Below are positions 53,318-64,000 of a stretch of DNA of 64,000 nt, piece by piece. Every line of letters begins with the position of its first letter. Position 1 is the stretch's first letter. The notes under the pieces are model-generated. The model had not been told where the DNA came from, made no database searches, and was given only the letters and a program-made list of their open reading frames with translations. The stretch comes from Pantoea sp. Eser (GTDB taxonomy: Bacteria > Pseudomonadota > Gammaproteobacteria > Enterobacterales > Enterobacteriaceae): contig SZZY01000006.1 of assembly GCA_009830035.1 (NCBI GenBank), positions 1-64,000 on the forward strand, read 5' to 3'. The translations under genes were made by a program, and so were the position numbers.

Positions 53318-54319
53318 ATGTTTTTTTCCCTCCGATTGAGGGCAGCGGCGGTTTTAATTGGCGCGCTAATTTCACCACTGGCGCTTACCAGCCAGCCCGG
53401 CCACTTTGCCGAACAGCAGGTTCGCCACATCGCCACCTATTTCCTTGGCCGGATGACCGGCAGTCCGGCCGAACTGATGGCGGCCGACTATCTGCAGCAG
53501 CAATTTACCGCACTCGGTTTCAAAACCAATACCCGGCAGTTCAACACCGGCTATAACTGGCAGGAAAACGACGGCAAGTTACGCTGGCATAAGCTGACGG
53601 CGACCTCGGTGGTTGCAGCCCGCGCCGGCAGTAAACCGCAGGAGATTCTGATCGTCGCGCATCTGGATACCTAGACGCCGCACAATAGCAGTCAGACCAA
53701 CCAGAACCTCGGGGCGGCCTTCGCCTGCAGGGCGTGGATGATAACACCTTAGGTCTCGGCGTGATGCTGGAACTGGCGCAACAGCTCAGTCAGCGACCGC
53801 TGCACTACGGCGTGCGCTTCGTGGCGCTCAGTGCCGGTGAGGCAGAGATGCACGGCATGGACGATTACGTTGAACGGATGAGCGCCAGAGAGAAGAAGAA
53901 CACCCTGCTGGTGATCGATCTCAACAGCCTGATTACCGGCGATCACCTCTATTTCAATAGCGGAATGAATACGCCACGAGCGGTACGCAAGCAGACCAGC
54001 GAACGCGCCTTGCTGCTGGCGCGCCAGCACGGCATTTCTGCCGCCAGTCATCAGTTAAACCGCAAGGATGTCGACGGCCTGAACGCCTTTAATAAAGCGG
54101 GCTTTCCGCTGCTTGATGTGACGGCCAGCAACTGGACGCTGGGCAACCAGGACGGGGCGCAGCAGCCATTATCCTGAGGGCACCACCCGACATCAGACCG
54201 ATCGGGATAACCTCAGCTACCTCGACTGCTGGCTGCCCGGCCGGATTACCGTCCGCACCCGCGACAGCGTTAACGTTTTGCTGCCGCTGTTGAGTGAACT
54301 CACTAACCCTAAAGTCTAA
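53318..54319 (+). pseudogene. iap: Broken iap, alkaline phosphatase isozyme conversion aminopeptidase
   Basis: M28 peptidase with a signal peptide (MFFSLRLRAAAVLIGALISPLALTSQ). The first 119 codons end at amber (53672-53674) in the metal motif HLDT*TP; E. coli has Tyr there. The frame is then lost near 53720. TLGLGVMLELAQQLSQ, the VALSAGEAEMHG segment, MSAREKKNTLLVIDLNSLITGDHLYFNSGMNTP and NKAGFPLLDVTASNWTLGNQDG follow in a second frame. A further shift occurs near 54170 before the C-terminus (stop at 54319). One stop, two indels or more. Confidence 0.9.
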
Positions 54320-54328
54320 GGAACGGTT

Positions 54329-54772
54329 GTGTACGTGGTCTCTCTCGATTATTTTCGTCCGATGGAAGAGGTAGAGGCGTTGCTAGCGGCGCATATTGCG
54401 TGGCTGGATCGCTATTTTGATGCTGGAGCAGTGATTGCGGCGGGACGTAAAGATCCGCAGACCGGCGGGTTACTGCTGGTGAAGGAGATGCCGCACGAGC
54501 AGCTGGATGCGCTGCTGGCGGAGGATCCGTTTGTTGCGGTGGCGCACTACACGGTGACCCGGGTGAACGTCACGCAGGCGGCGGAGGAATTTGCTGGTCT
54601 GAAAGGTCAAACAACCGACTTCCCGGGCGGCGTAACCGCAGAGAAGCCGCACACAGCACGTTACCCTTCGTGCAGGCCGCACTCGCGCTTGAGGCCGAAA
54701 AAGCGCGTCTCTTCTTCTGCCATCCCAGGTTCCCATTTGCGGGTGGTGTGGGTATCGCCTACCGACAGATAG
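54329..54772 (+). CDS. YciI-family protein with run-on C-terminus
   Basis: GTG start at 54329 after AAGGAACG. Residues 1-92 are a typical YCII (dimeric ferredoxin-like) domain: [66 protein letters not shown]. Family proteins are usually about 95-100 aa; here the frame runs on to 147 aa, its last 37 codons being antisense to the end of cysH. The tail has no family character, so the original stop near LKG was probably lost. Enzymatic role of the family is poorly defined. Confidence 0.72.
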   Translation: MYVVSLDYFRPMEEVEALLAAHIAWLDRYFDAGAVIAAGRKDPQTGGLLLVKEMPHEQLDALLAEDPFVAVAHYTVTRVNVTQAAEEFAGLKGQTTDFPGGVTAEKPHTARYPSCRPHSRLRPKKRVSSSAIPGSHLRVVWVSPTDR

Positions 54773-55395
54773 CCTTGATCCCACAGCGGATGGTATTTCA
54801 GATTGTGCTGCTGCAGATACTGATGAATCTGGCGGTTATCCCAGTCGATGATCGGCAGCAGCTTAAACACCCCGCACTGCACGCCGAGCACCGGCAGATT
54901 GGCCCGGCTGCCGGACTGATCGCGACGCAGGCCAGCAAACCAAGTCTGCGCACCAAGCGTTTCCAGAGCACGATTCATCGGTTCCACTTTATTGATGTCG
55001 TTGTACTTCTCAATCCCCTCAACGCCCTGCTCCCACAGCTTGCCGTAGCGCGCTTCCTGCCAGGCCGGTGAGATCTCAGCACGGAACACCCTGAGGTTAA
55101 GATTGAGCTGGTCCGCCAGCTCATCAATAAAACGATAGGTTTCCGGGAACAGGTAGCCGGTATCGGTGAGGATCACCGGAATATCGGGCTGCTGACGCGT
55201 CACCATATGCAGTGACACCGCCGCCTGAATGCCGAAGCTGGAGGAGAGCACATAGGCGCCCGGCAGATTCTCCAGCGCCCAGCTCACCCGCGCTTCAGCT
55301 GACAACTTCTCCAGCTGCGCATTGGTGGCCGCCAGCGCCATCGGGCGCTGGACTTTGGACATTTCATTCAGTGCTGCGAGGTCAATCTGACTCAT
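54661..55395 (-). CDS. cysH: Phosphoadenosine phosphosulfate reductase CysH
   Basis: Thioredoxin-dependent reduction of PAPS to sulfite. 244 aa, as E. coli. PP-loop-like [17 protein letters not shown] near 50, [21 protein letters not shown] near 74-94, [16 protein letters not shown] near 155, catalytic Cys in the C-terminal [13 protein letters not shown] overlap with cysI. Its last 112 bp overlap the convergent YciI-like frame. Confidence 0.97.
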   Translation of the reverse strand: MSQIDLAALNEMSKVQRPMALAATNAQLEKLSAEARVSWALENLPGAYVLSSSFGIQAAVSLHMVTRQQPDIPVILTDTGYLFPETYRFIDELADQLNLNLRVFRAEISPAWQEARYGKLWEQGVEGIEKYNDINKVEPMNRALETLGAQTWFAGLRRDQSGSRANLPVLGVQCGVFKLLPIIDWDNRQIHQYLQQHNLKYHPLWDQGYLSVGDTHTTRKWEPGMAEEETRFFGLKRECGLHEG

Positions 55396-57113
55396 TTTGC
55401 CTCCTCCCAGAAATCGCGCGCCGGGTCCAGCACAGGCGCAACGATGCCCGCGCGGATCACGAAGTCACCAAAGCCTTCAGCGGCATGGCGCTCTTTGGCC
55501 CAGCGTCCCACCAGTTCATCAATGGTGGCGAGAATTTCGTTTTCGTTAATGTTTTCACGGTACATCCGCGGAATGCGTGTGCCGATGCGATTGCCGCCGA
55601 TATGCAGGTTGTAGCGGCCTGGCGCTTTGCCAACCAGACCGAGTTCAGCCAGCATGGCACGGCCACAGCTGTTGGGACAACCGGTAACGCGTAACACTAT
55701 GTGCTCATCACCCACGCCGTGACCGTGCATGATCGCTTCGACTTTGGTCACGAAGGCAGGCAGGAAACGTTCAGCTTCAGCCATCGCCAGCGGACAGGTC
55801 GGGAACGCGACGCAGGCCATTGAGTTCTCACGCTGCGCCGAGACGTTTTCCATCAGCCCATGCGCGCGGGCAATCGCTTCAATCTTAGCTTTCTCGCTTT
55901 CCGGCACGCCCGCCACAATCAGGTTCTGGTTGGCCGTCAGGCGGAAATCGCCTTGGTGAATCTTAGCAATCTCGGCCACACCACTTTTCAGCGGACGGTC
56001 GGGATAGTCCAGCAGACGACCATTCTCAATAAACAGCGTCAAGTGCCATTTATTGTCGATGCCTTTAATCCAGCCAATCCGATCGCCACGGGTGGTGAAT
56101 TCGTACGGACGGATCGGTTCAAAGGTGACGCCAGCCCGTTTCTCCACTTCCGCTTTGAAGGTATCAACGCCGACGCGTTCCAGGGTGTATTTGGTTTTGG
56201 CATTTTTACGATCGGTACGGTTACCCCAGTCACGCTGGGTGGTCACCACCGCTTCGGCCACGTCGATGATCTTCTCAAGCGGGAAGTAACCAAACTCGCT
56301 GGCAGTACGGGCGTAAGTGGCTTTGTTACAGTGCTCAATCGACAGTCCACCGCCGACCAGCAGGTTGAAGCCCACCAGTTTGCCGTGCTCGGTCACGGCG
56401 ATGAAGTTGAGATCGTTGGCGTGCAGATCCACATCGTTATGCGGCGGGATCACCACAGTAGTTTTAAATTTACGCGGCAGGTAAGTTTCGCCGAGGATCG
56501 GCTCTTCATCGGTAGTCGCGACTTTTTCCTGATCCCACCAGATCTCAGCGTAGGCGCGCGTCCGCGGCAGCAGATGCTCAGAGAGTTTTTTCGCCCACTC
56601 GTACGCTTCCTGATGCAGCTCCGACTCCACCGGGTTAGAGGTGCAGAGCACGTTGCGGTTAACATCGTTGGCGGTTGCCAGCGCATCCAGTCCGACTTCA
56701 TGCAGCATCTGGTGAGTCGGTTTAACGTTCTTTTTCAGAATGCCGTGAAACTGGAAGGTCTGACGGTTGGTCAGACGAATGCTGCCATACAGGGTCTTCT
56801 CGCTGGCAAATTTGTCGATCGCCAGCCACTGCGTTGGGGTGATAATCCCGCCCGGCAGTCGGCAGCGCAGCATCATCGCATGACGCGGCTCAAGCTTCTG
56901 CTCAGCGCGCTCGGCACGAATATCGCGGTCGTCCTGCTGGTACATGCCGTGAAAACGGATCAGCAGGAAGTTGTCGCCGGTAAAGCCGCCGGTCAGGCCC
57001 TCTTCGAGATCTTCACGAATGGTGCCGCGCAGATAGTTACTCTGCTTCTTCAGGCGCTCAGCGTCGGCTAATTTGCCTTCTACAACCAGCGGCCTAGGGT
57101 GTTTTTCGCTCAT
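55392..57113 (-). CDS. cysI: Sulfite reductase hemoprotein beta-subunit CysI
   Basis: Six-electron reduction of sulfite to sulfide using siroheme and 4Fe-4S. 573 aa. Cluster Cys in [19 protein letters not shown] near 434-440 and [15 protein letters not shown] near 479-483; siroheme-binding [12 protein letters not shown] and MARTA-type segments present. N-terminus reads [11 protein letters not shown] where E. coli has KHPGPLVVEGK; the Arg codon lies in CCTAGG (57093-57098). TAATG overlap with cysJ. Confidence 0.97.
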   Translation of the reverse strand: MSEKHPRPLVVEGKLADAERLKKQSNYLRGTIREDLEEGLTGGFTGDNFLLIRFHGMYQQDDRDIRAERAEQKLEPRHAMMLRCRLPGGIITPTQWLAIDKFASEKTLYGSIRLTNRQTFQFHGILKKNVKPTHQMLHEVGLDALATANDVNRNVLCTSNPVESELHQEAYEWAKKLSEHLLPRTRAYAEIWWDQEKVATTDEEPILGETYLPRKFKTTVVIPPHNDVDLHANDLNFIAVTEHGKLVGFNLLVGGGLSIEHCNKATYARTASEFGYFPLEKIIDVAEAVVTTQRDWGNRTDRKNAKTKYTLERVGVDTFKAEVEKRAGVTFEPIRPYEFTTRGDRIGWIKGIDNKWHLTLFIENGRLLDYPDRPLKSGVAEIAKIHQGDFRLTANQNLIVAGVPESEKAKIEAIARAHGLMENVSAQRENSMACVAFPTCPLAMAEAERFLPAFVTKVEAIMHGHGVGDEHIVLRVTGCPNSCGRAMLAELGLVGKAPGRYNLHIGGNRIGTRIPRMYRENINENEILATIDELVGRWAKERHAAEGFGDFVIRAGIVAPVLDPARDFWEEAK

Positions 57114-58909
57114 TAGTAAACGTCTCGCTGATAACGGCGCTCAATGCGCAGCTCACTTAACAATTCGTCGGCCGCTTCACGATCCATTCCGCCGTGCTCG
57201 ACCACCACATCCAGTAATGCCTGCTCAACGTCCTTCGCCATGCGATTCGCATCTCCGCAGACGTAAAGGTGCGCGCCTTCCTGCAACCAGCGCCACACTT
57301 CCGCTCCGTTGGCTCGGATCTTATGCTGTACGTACACCTTCTCTGCCTGATCGCGTGACCAAGCCAGATCGATTCGGGTCAGCAGACCCTCTTTCACATA
57401 TTTCTGCCACTCCACCTGATAGAGAAAATCATCAGTGAAGTGCGGATTGCCGAAGAACAGCCAGTTTTTGCCGCTGGCACCGTCATTTTCGCGCTGCTGC
57501 ATAAAGGCGCGGAACGGCGCGATGCCGGTACCCGGTCCAATCATGATCACCGGCGCGTCCGGATTAGCCGGCAGGCGGAAGTTATCGTTGTGCTCGATAA
57601 ACACCCGCACTTCGCCCTCTTCTTCAACCCGATCGGCCAGCCAGGTTGATGCGCCGCCGCCGCGCTGGCGACCTTCAATATCAAAGCGTACTGCACCGAC
57701 GGTGATATGCACTTCGCTATCGGTTTCCGCCTGCGAAGAAGCGATGGAGTAGAGCCGCGGCGTCAGCGGACGCAGCAGTGAGGTCAGCTGCGCCGCACTC
57801 AGCTCAGCTGGCGCCAGCCGGATCATGTCAACAATCGGATAGCGCTGCGCATACTGTTGCAGCCGGGCTTTATCATCCACCAGCGCCAGCAGCTCGGCAT
57901 CACGCGACAGCTGGGCATACTGCGCGACGATCTGCGCCGTATTGACCGTCAGCTCAAAATGTTTTTGCAGCGCTTCGGCCAGCGGCAGCGTGGCGCCCTG
58001 CACCTCAACCGGCTCGTCCCCTTTCAGCCAGACCAGTTCCAGCAGTTCGCTGACTAGGGCGCTATCGTTTTCATACCAGACACCCAGCGCATCGCCGGGC
58101 TGGTAGCGCAGACCGGAATCACCAAGATCGATTTCGAGATGGCGGACATCTTTGTCAGAGTCGCGACCGGTAATTTTCTGGTTCACCGCCAGCGTGGCGC
58201 TGAGCGGCGCCTCTTTTGTGTACGGGCTGGTGGTGACTTCATTGACGCTGCCTGCGGCCTGTGTCGCTGATTCGTTCGGCACGCGCTGCTTTAAAATCTC
58301 TGTCAGCGCACTGCGCCAGGCCGAAGCCTGATCGGCATACTCAACGTCGGCATCCACCCGATCCAGCAACCGCTCTGCGCCCAGTTCCGCCAGCCGGCTG
58401 TCAAAATCTTTGCCCGCTTTGCTGAAAAACTCATAAGAGGTGTCGCCCAGACCAAACACCGCAAACGCGGCGCCGTCCATTTTCGGGGCTTTTTTCGACA
58501 TCAGGAACTTATGCAGCGCGACCGCCTCTTCCGGCGGCTCCCCTTCGCCCTGAGTGGAGGTCACCACCACCAGCAGCTTTTCCTGACCGATTTGTTTGAA
58601 TTTATAATCCCCGGCATTCACCAAGTTTACATTCAGTCTGGCTGCCTCCAGGTCATCACGCAACTGTTCAGCCAGGCGGCGCGCATTGCCGGTCTGCGAA
58701 GCAGAGAGCAGCGTAATCGCCGGCGCTTCTGCGGCGGCCGGTGCCGAAGCGCTGGCTACCGCGTTACCCGGGGTCTGTTCTAACCTCCCCCAGAAATAAC
58801 CTGACAGCCACGCCAGCTGGGTGGGGTAATAATCGGTCGTCGCCGCCTGTAAGCGAGCGAGTTGTTCCGGGGAGAGCGGAAGAAGTGAACCTGGTGCCTG
58901 AGTCGTCAT
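57113..58909 (-). CDS. cysJ: Sulfite reductase flavoprotein alpha-subunit CysJ
   Basis: NADPH to FAD to FMN electron transfer for CysI. 598 aa. Flavodoxin domain near 62-205 ([47 protein letters not shown]), FAD-binding RLYSIASSQ near 385, NADPH-binding [18 protein letters not shown] near 453 and C-terminal [13 protein letters not shown]. First gene of cysJIH; divergent from queD. Confidence 0.97.
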   Translation of the reverse strand: MTTQAPGSLLPLSPEQLARLQAATTDYYPTQLAWLSGYFWGRLEQTPGNAVASASAPAAAEAPAITLLSASQTGNARRLAEQLRDDLEAARLNVNLVNAGDYKFKQIGQEKLLVVVTSTQGEGEPPEEAVALHKFLMSKKAPKMDGAAFAVFGLGDTSYEFFSKAGKDFDSRLAELGAERLLDRVDADVEYADQASAWRSALTEILKQRVPNESATQAAGSVNEVTTSPYTKEAPLSATLAVNQKITGRDSDKDVRHLEIDLGDSGLRYQPGDALGVWYENDSALVSELLELVWLKGDEPVEVQGATLPLAEALQKHFELTVNTAQIVAQYAQLSRDAELLALVDDKARLQQYAQRYPIVDMIRLAPAELSAAQLTSLLRPLTPRLYSIASSQAETDSEVHITVGAVRFDIEGRQRGGGASTWLADRVEEEGEVRVFIEHNDNFRLPANPDAPVIMIGPGTGIAPFRAFMQQRENDGASGKNWLFFGNPHFTDDFLYQVEWQKYVKEGLLTRIDLAWSRDQAEKVYVQHKIRANGAEVWRWLQEGAHLYVCGDANRMAKDVEQALLDVVVEHGGMDREAADELLSELRIERRYQRDVY

Positions 58910-59208
58910 CGCGTTAAAAATTCCAGTATCAGAAGTCCGGACCGTAAAATGGCGGAAGAGTGCGTAGGTTACCGGCCCGTATATTAACGATTAAATACAC
59001 CTTCGACATATCAAATAACCAAAATGACTAAATGGTTTTCCTGGTAGGATTAATCGGCAAAAGTGGTAAGTAAAGCGGCGATATATCAGTTAATTAGCTG
59101 GGAACTGAGTGGGAAATCGGCCACAACGCGGGCGCATTATGTGGTCTGAGTGCGAAAAATGCGGTTATCAGGTAGAATTTAGCGGTTTTTTAATGTCTGA
59201 GAACCACT
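58910..59208. other. cysJ-queD divergent intergenic region
   Basis: 299 bp, AT-rich in the middle (about 58985-59060). It must hold the CysB-activated cysJIH promoter and the queD promoter. I cannot assign hexamers with confidence and see no small gene. Confidence 0.5.
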
Positions 59209-59568
59209 ATGTCTACCACTTTATTTAAAGAGTTCCAGTTCGAAGCCGCACACCATTTACCGAATGTGCCGGCCGGACACAAATGCGGCCGTCTGCACGG
59301 TCACTCCTTCCTGGTTCGTCTGGAGATTACCGGCGAAGTGGATGCGCACACCGGTTGGGTGATCGATTTTGCCGAATTGAAAGCGGCGTTTAAGCCAGTC
59401 TACGATCGTCTCGATCACTACTATCTCAATGATATCCCGGGGCTGGAAAACCCGACCAGCGAAGTGCTGGCAAAATGGATTTGGGATCAGATGAAGCCTC
59501 GCCTGCCGCTGCTCAGCGCAGTGATGATCAAAGAGACCTGTACTGCCGGTTGCGTCTACCGCGGTTAA
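59209..59568 (+). CDS. queD: 6-carboxy-5,6,7,8-tetrahydropterin synthase QueD
   Basis: Turns dihydroneopterin triphosphate into CPH4 for queuosine. 119 aa. Zn ligands His about 15, 30 and 32 ([15 protein letters not shown]), catalytic Cys about 26 in [25 protein letters not shown] near 84-98 and [12 protein letters not shown] at the C-terminus. Together with queE on the opposite strand it supplies preQ0 synthesis; both are intact. Confidence 0.96.
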   Translation: MSTTLFKEFQFEAAHHLPNVPAGHKCGRLHGHSFLVRLEITGEVDAHTGWVIDFAELKAAFKPVYDRLDHYYLNDIPGLENPTSEVLAKWIWDQMKPRLPLLSAVMIKETCTAGCVYRG

Positions 59569-59700
59569 TGCTGTCGGATCGAACCCTTCGATCCGGCGCT
59601 GCTGTCGCCCTGAATCCCCGAAACGATCAACTCCCCTGCGGACCGCACGCCGGGCCAGACACCTCATGGCTGAGGTGCCGCTATCTACCGCCCGCCTCTG

Positions 59701-60372
59701 TCAGGCGATATTAAGATATTTGTGGGTTTGCATCGACAAACGCCAGTTGCGCGCAATGCAGGTCTCGATACAGAGTCGGGTCGCTTCATCTTTGCGGCTG
59801 ATCGGCTGTAAGGCGATGATGCGCGGTTTCGCGTCATCAAGACCGGCCAGCAGCGCATCCAGTGCCTCGACATCACGCTGGCGCGCCACCGGATGTTTGA
59901 TTTCATCGGCCCGAACCAGCGCCTGCGGCAGTACATCGTAGCCGCCACGCATGTTAACCTTGGGTGAAACCGTCACCCAGGTCTGGTCAGAACAACGGAT
60001 CTGATGGGTGCCGCTGGTCTCAATCTGGCACTGGAAGCCGTGCTGCTCCAGCACCATGGTTAACGGACGCAGATCGTAGATCGCCGGTTCACCGCCGGTG
60101 ATCACCACATGACGTGCGGTCCAGCCCTGCTGCTGGATGGCGTTAAGCAGGGGTGCCGCATCGGCATCGCCCCAGGCATCACTTTCCACGGCTTTAATTA
60201 AAATATCGCCCAGCGACGTTTCCCGATCCGCCCGCTTTTCCCAAGTATGTTTGGTATCACACCAGCTACAGCCCACCGGACATCCCTGTAAGCGGATGAA
60301 GATGGCGGGTACGCCGGTATAAAAACCTTCGCCCTGCAGCGTCTGGAACATTTCGTTAATCGGGTAGAACAT
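59701..60372 (-). CDS. queE: 7-carboxy-7-deazaguanine synthase QueE
   Basis: Radical SAM ring contraction of CPH4. 223 aa. The cluster motif is GCPVGCSWCDTKHTW near 31-45 (C-x3-C-x2-C as in E. coli QueE), preceded by FQTLQGEGFYTGVPAIFIRLQ; GGEPAIYDLRPL near 95. In E. coli QueE also blocks division under stress. Convergent with queD; downstream of eno in opposite context as in E. coli. Confidence 0.95.
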   Translation of the reverse strand: MFYPINEMFQTLQGEGFYTGVPAIFIRLQGCPVGCSWCDTKHTWEKRADRETSLGDILIKAVESDAWGDADAAPLLNAIQQQGWTARHVVITGGEPAIYDLRPLTMVLEQHGFQCQIETSGTHQIRCSDQTWVTVSPKVNMRGGYDVLPQALVRADEIKHPVARQRDVEALDALLAGLDDAKPRIIALQPISRKDEATRLCIETCIARNWRLSMQTHKYLNIA

Positions 60373-60454
60373 TTTTTACTCGCTCGGATTAATAAGGGCG
60401 CTGATTATGCCAGTACGCGCCGCTCAACAACAGCTGCCTGACGCTAAAAAGCAA

Positions 60455-60478
60455 AAGCCCCGCACAAGGCGGGGCTTC
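60455..60478 (-). terminator. eno terminator
   Basis: Minus strand AAGCCCCGCCTTGTGCGGGGCTTTTGCTTTTT: 7-bp GC stem and T-rich tail, 45 bp after the eno stop. Confidence 0.9.
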
Positions 60479-60522
60479 AAACGCTGGCGATGACGTCCTC
60501 AGACGCCACCAACCGGCGGCCA

Positions 60523-61830
<1,308 letters not shown>

Positions 61831-61895
61831 CTAGTACAAGTTAGTCAATCCTAAGACAAACAACGCGCGGAAAGTTCGCGCGCTGCTCGTGAAAC

Positions 61896-63548
<1,653 letters not shown>

Positions 63549-63763
63549 TTAGGTTTAAAGACGGTGGAATAACCAGGACGGGAAAACAGTATACTGGAAA
63601 CCGCTATCAGCCACAATTGATGAATCACAGCCATCCTCCAGCAGCAGTGCTGCGGCTAACATAGCGGATAGCCGTTAATGAAATGTTGATGTACGTCACA
63701 AAGTTGTCGCCGCACTGAATCGTGTAAGCTCAAGCGGCGATTTTATACACAGTGCTGGAATAA

Positions 63764-64000
63764 TCAGCATTTCTCGCCGATTTTCACCTGCTGCCACGCC
63801 GCTTCCATCTGTTCCAGCGTGGCGCCAGGCATGCTCAGCCCCTGCGCGGCAATGATCTCCTCAACCTGGCGGAAACGACGCTCAAACTTGTCATTAGCCT
63901 TTTGCAGCGCGGTTTCAGCTTTGCTGCCGAGATGACGCGACAGGTTTACCGTGGCGAACAGCAGGTCGCCGATCTCCTCCTCCAGCTTCTGGCTATCCAC
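63764..64000 (-). CDS. mazG: Nucleoside triphosphate pyrophosphohydrolase MazG (3' part)
   Basis: The gene runs off the right edge; 78 C-terminal residues are seen. KLEEEIGDLLFATVNLSRHLGSKAETALQKANDKFERRFRQVEEII is the C-terminal MazG repeat with EExxD metal ligands. MazG hydrolyses all NTPs and lowers ppGpp effects in E. coli. Ends 230 bp before pyrG, same strand and order as E. coli. Confidence 0.94.
   Translation of the reverse strand: MDSQKLEEEIGDLLFATVNLSRHLGSKAETALQKANDKFERRFRQVEEIIAAQGLSMPGATLEQMEAAWQQVKIGEKC

Noticed and set aside
55860..57071. 403-codon open frame on plus, antisense to cysI
   Set aside because: Arginine/histidine/glutamine-rich shadow of the cysI codons in a GC-rich genome, with no domain and no RBS; cysI is intact and unambiguous.

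Overview
The window is a chromosome segment of a gammaproteobacterium of the order Enterobacterales, most likely family Erwiniaceae (Pantoea/Erwinia type). Gene order and protein sequences follow the E. coli clpB-to-mazG region closely: clpB, pgeF, rluD, bamD, raiA, pheLA, tyrA-aroF, rplS-trmD-rimM-rpsP, ffh, ypjD, yfjD, luxS, micA, gshA, yqaAB, tRNAs, csrA, alaS, recXA, pncC, mltB, mutS, rpoS, nlpD, pcm, surE, truD, ispFD, ftsB, ygbE, cysCND, iap, cysHIJ, queDE, eno, pyrG, mazG. A cysG fused directly to the cysDNC block and a nar locus inserted between mltB and mutS are the main departures. Base composition is even and I see no sign of a prophage, transposon, CRISPR array or foreign island.

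Layout. 1-224 holds the P1 promoter of an rRNA operon leaving the window on the left, then the clpB terminator. 0.2-9.6 kb: heat shock (clpB), ribosome maturation and hibernation (rluD, raiA), outer-membrane assembly (bamD) and the Phe/Tyr pathway (pheL attenuator, pheA, tyrA, aroF, TyrR boxes). 10-16.3 kb: the rpsP-rimM-trmD-rplS operon, ffh, ypjD and yfjD. 16.4-25.6 kb: luxS, the sRNA gene micA with its sigma-E promoter, gshA, two tRNA genes, csrA, alaS, recX and LexA-controlled recA. 25.6-29.6 kb: pncC, two broken genes, yjdM and mltB. 29.7-38.6 kb: a wrecked nitrate-respiration locus (narI, J, H, G, K, L; narX missing). 38.9-48.5 kb: mutS, rpoS, nlpD, pcm, surE, truD (broken), ispF, ispD, ftsB and ygbE. 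48.5-59 kb: assimilatory sulfate reduction (cysC, N, D, G and cysH, I, J) around a broken iap. 59.2-64 kb: queD, queE, eno, pyrG and the start-distal part of mazG.

The striking property is gene decay in an otherwise well-kept chromosome. pgeF, yqaA, tam, a dihydrodipicolinate-synthase-family gene, narJ, narH, narG, narK, narL, truD and iap carry stops, frameshifts or deletions. narI has an in-frame deletion, and a YciI-like gene appears to have lost its stop. Core information processing, amino-acid biosynthesis and sulfur assimilation remain intact. This looks like an early stage of genome reduction, as in recently host-restricted (for example insect-associated) Pantoea/Erwinia lineages; that is inference. 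Six of the premature amber stops, and several silent or Gly-to-Arg/Ser changes in intact genes, sit where a CCWGG (Dcm) site would have stood. They look like uncorrected 5-methylcytosine deamination, which I consider the most interesting signal here. I found no convincing new biological system.
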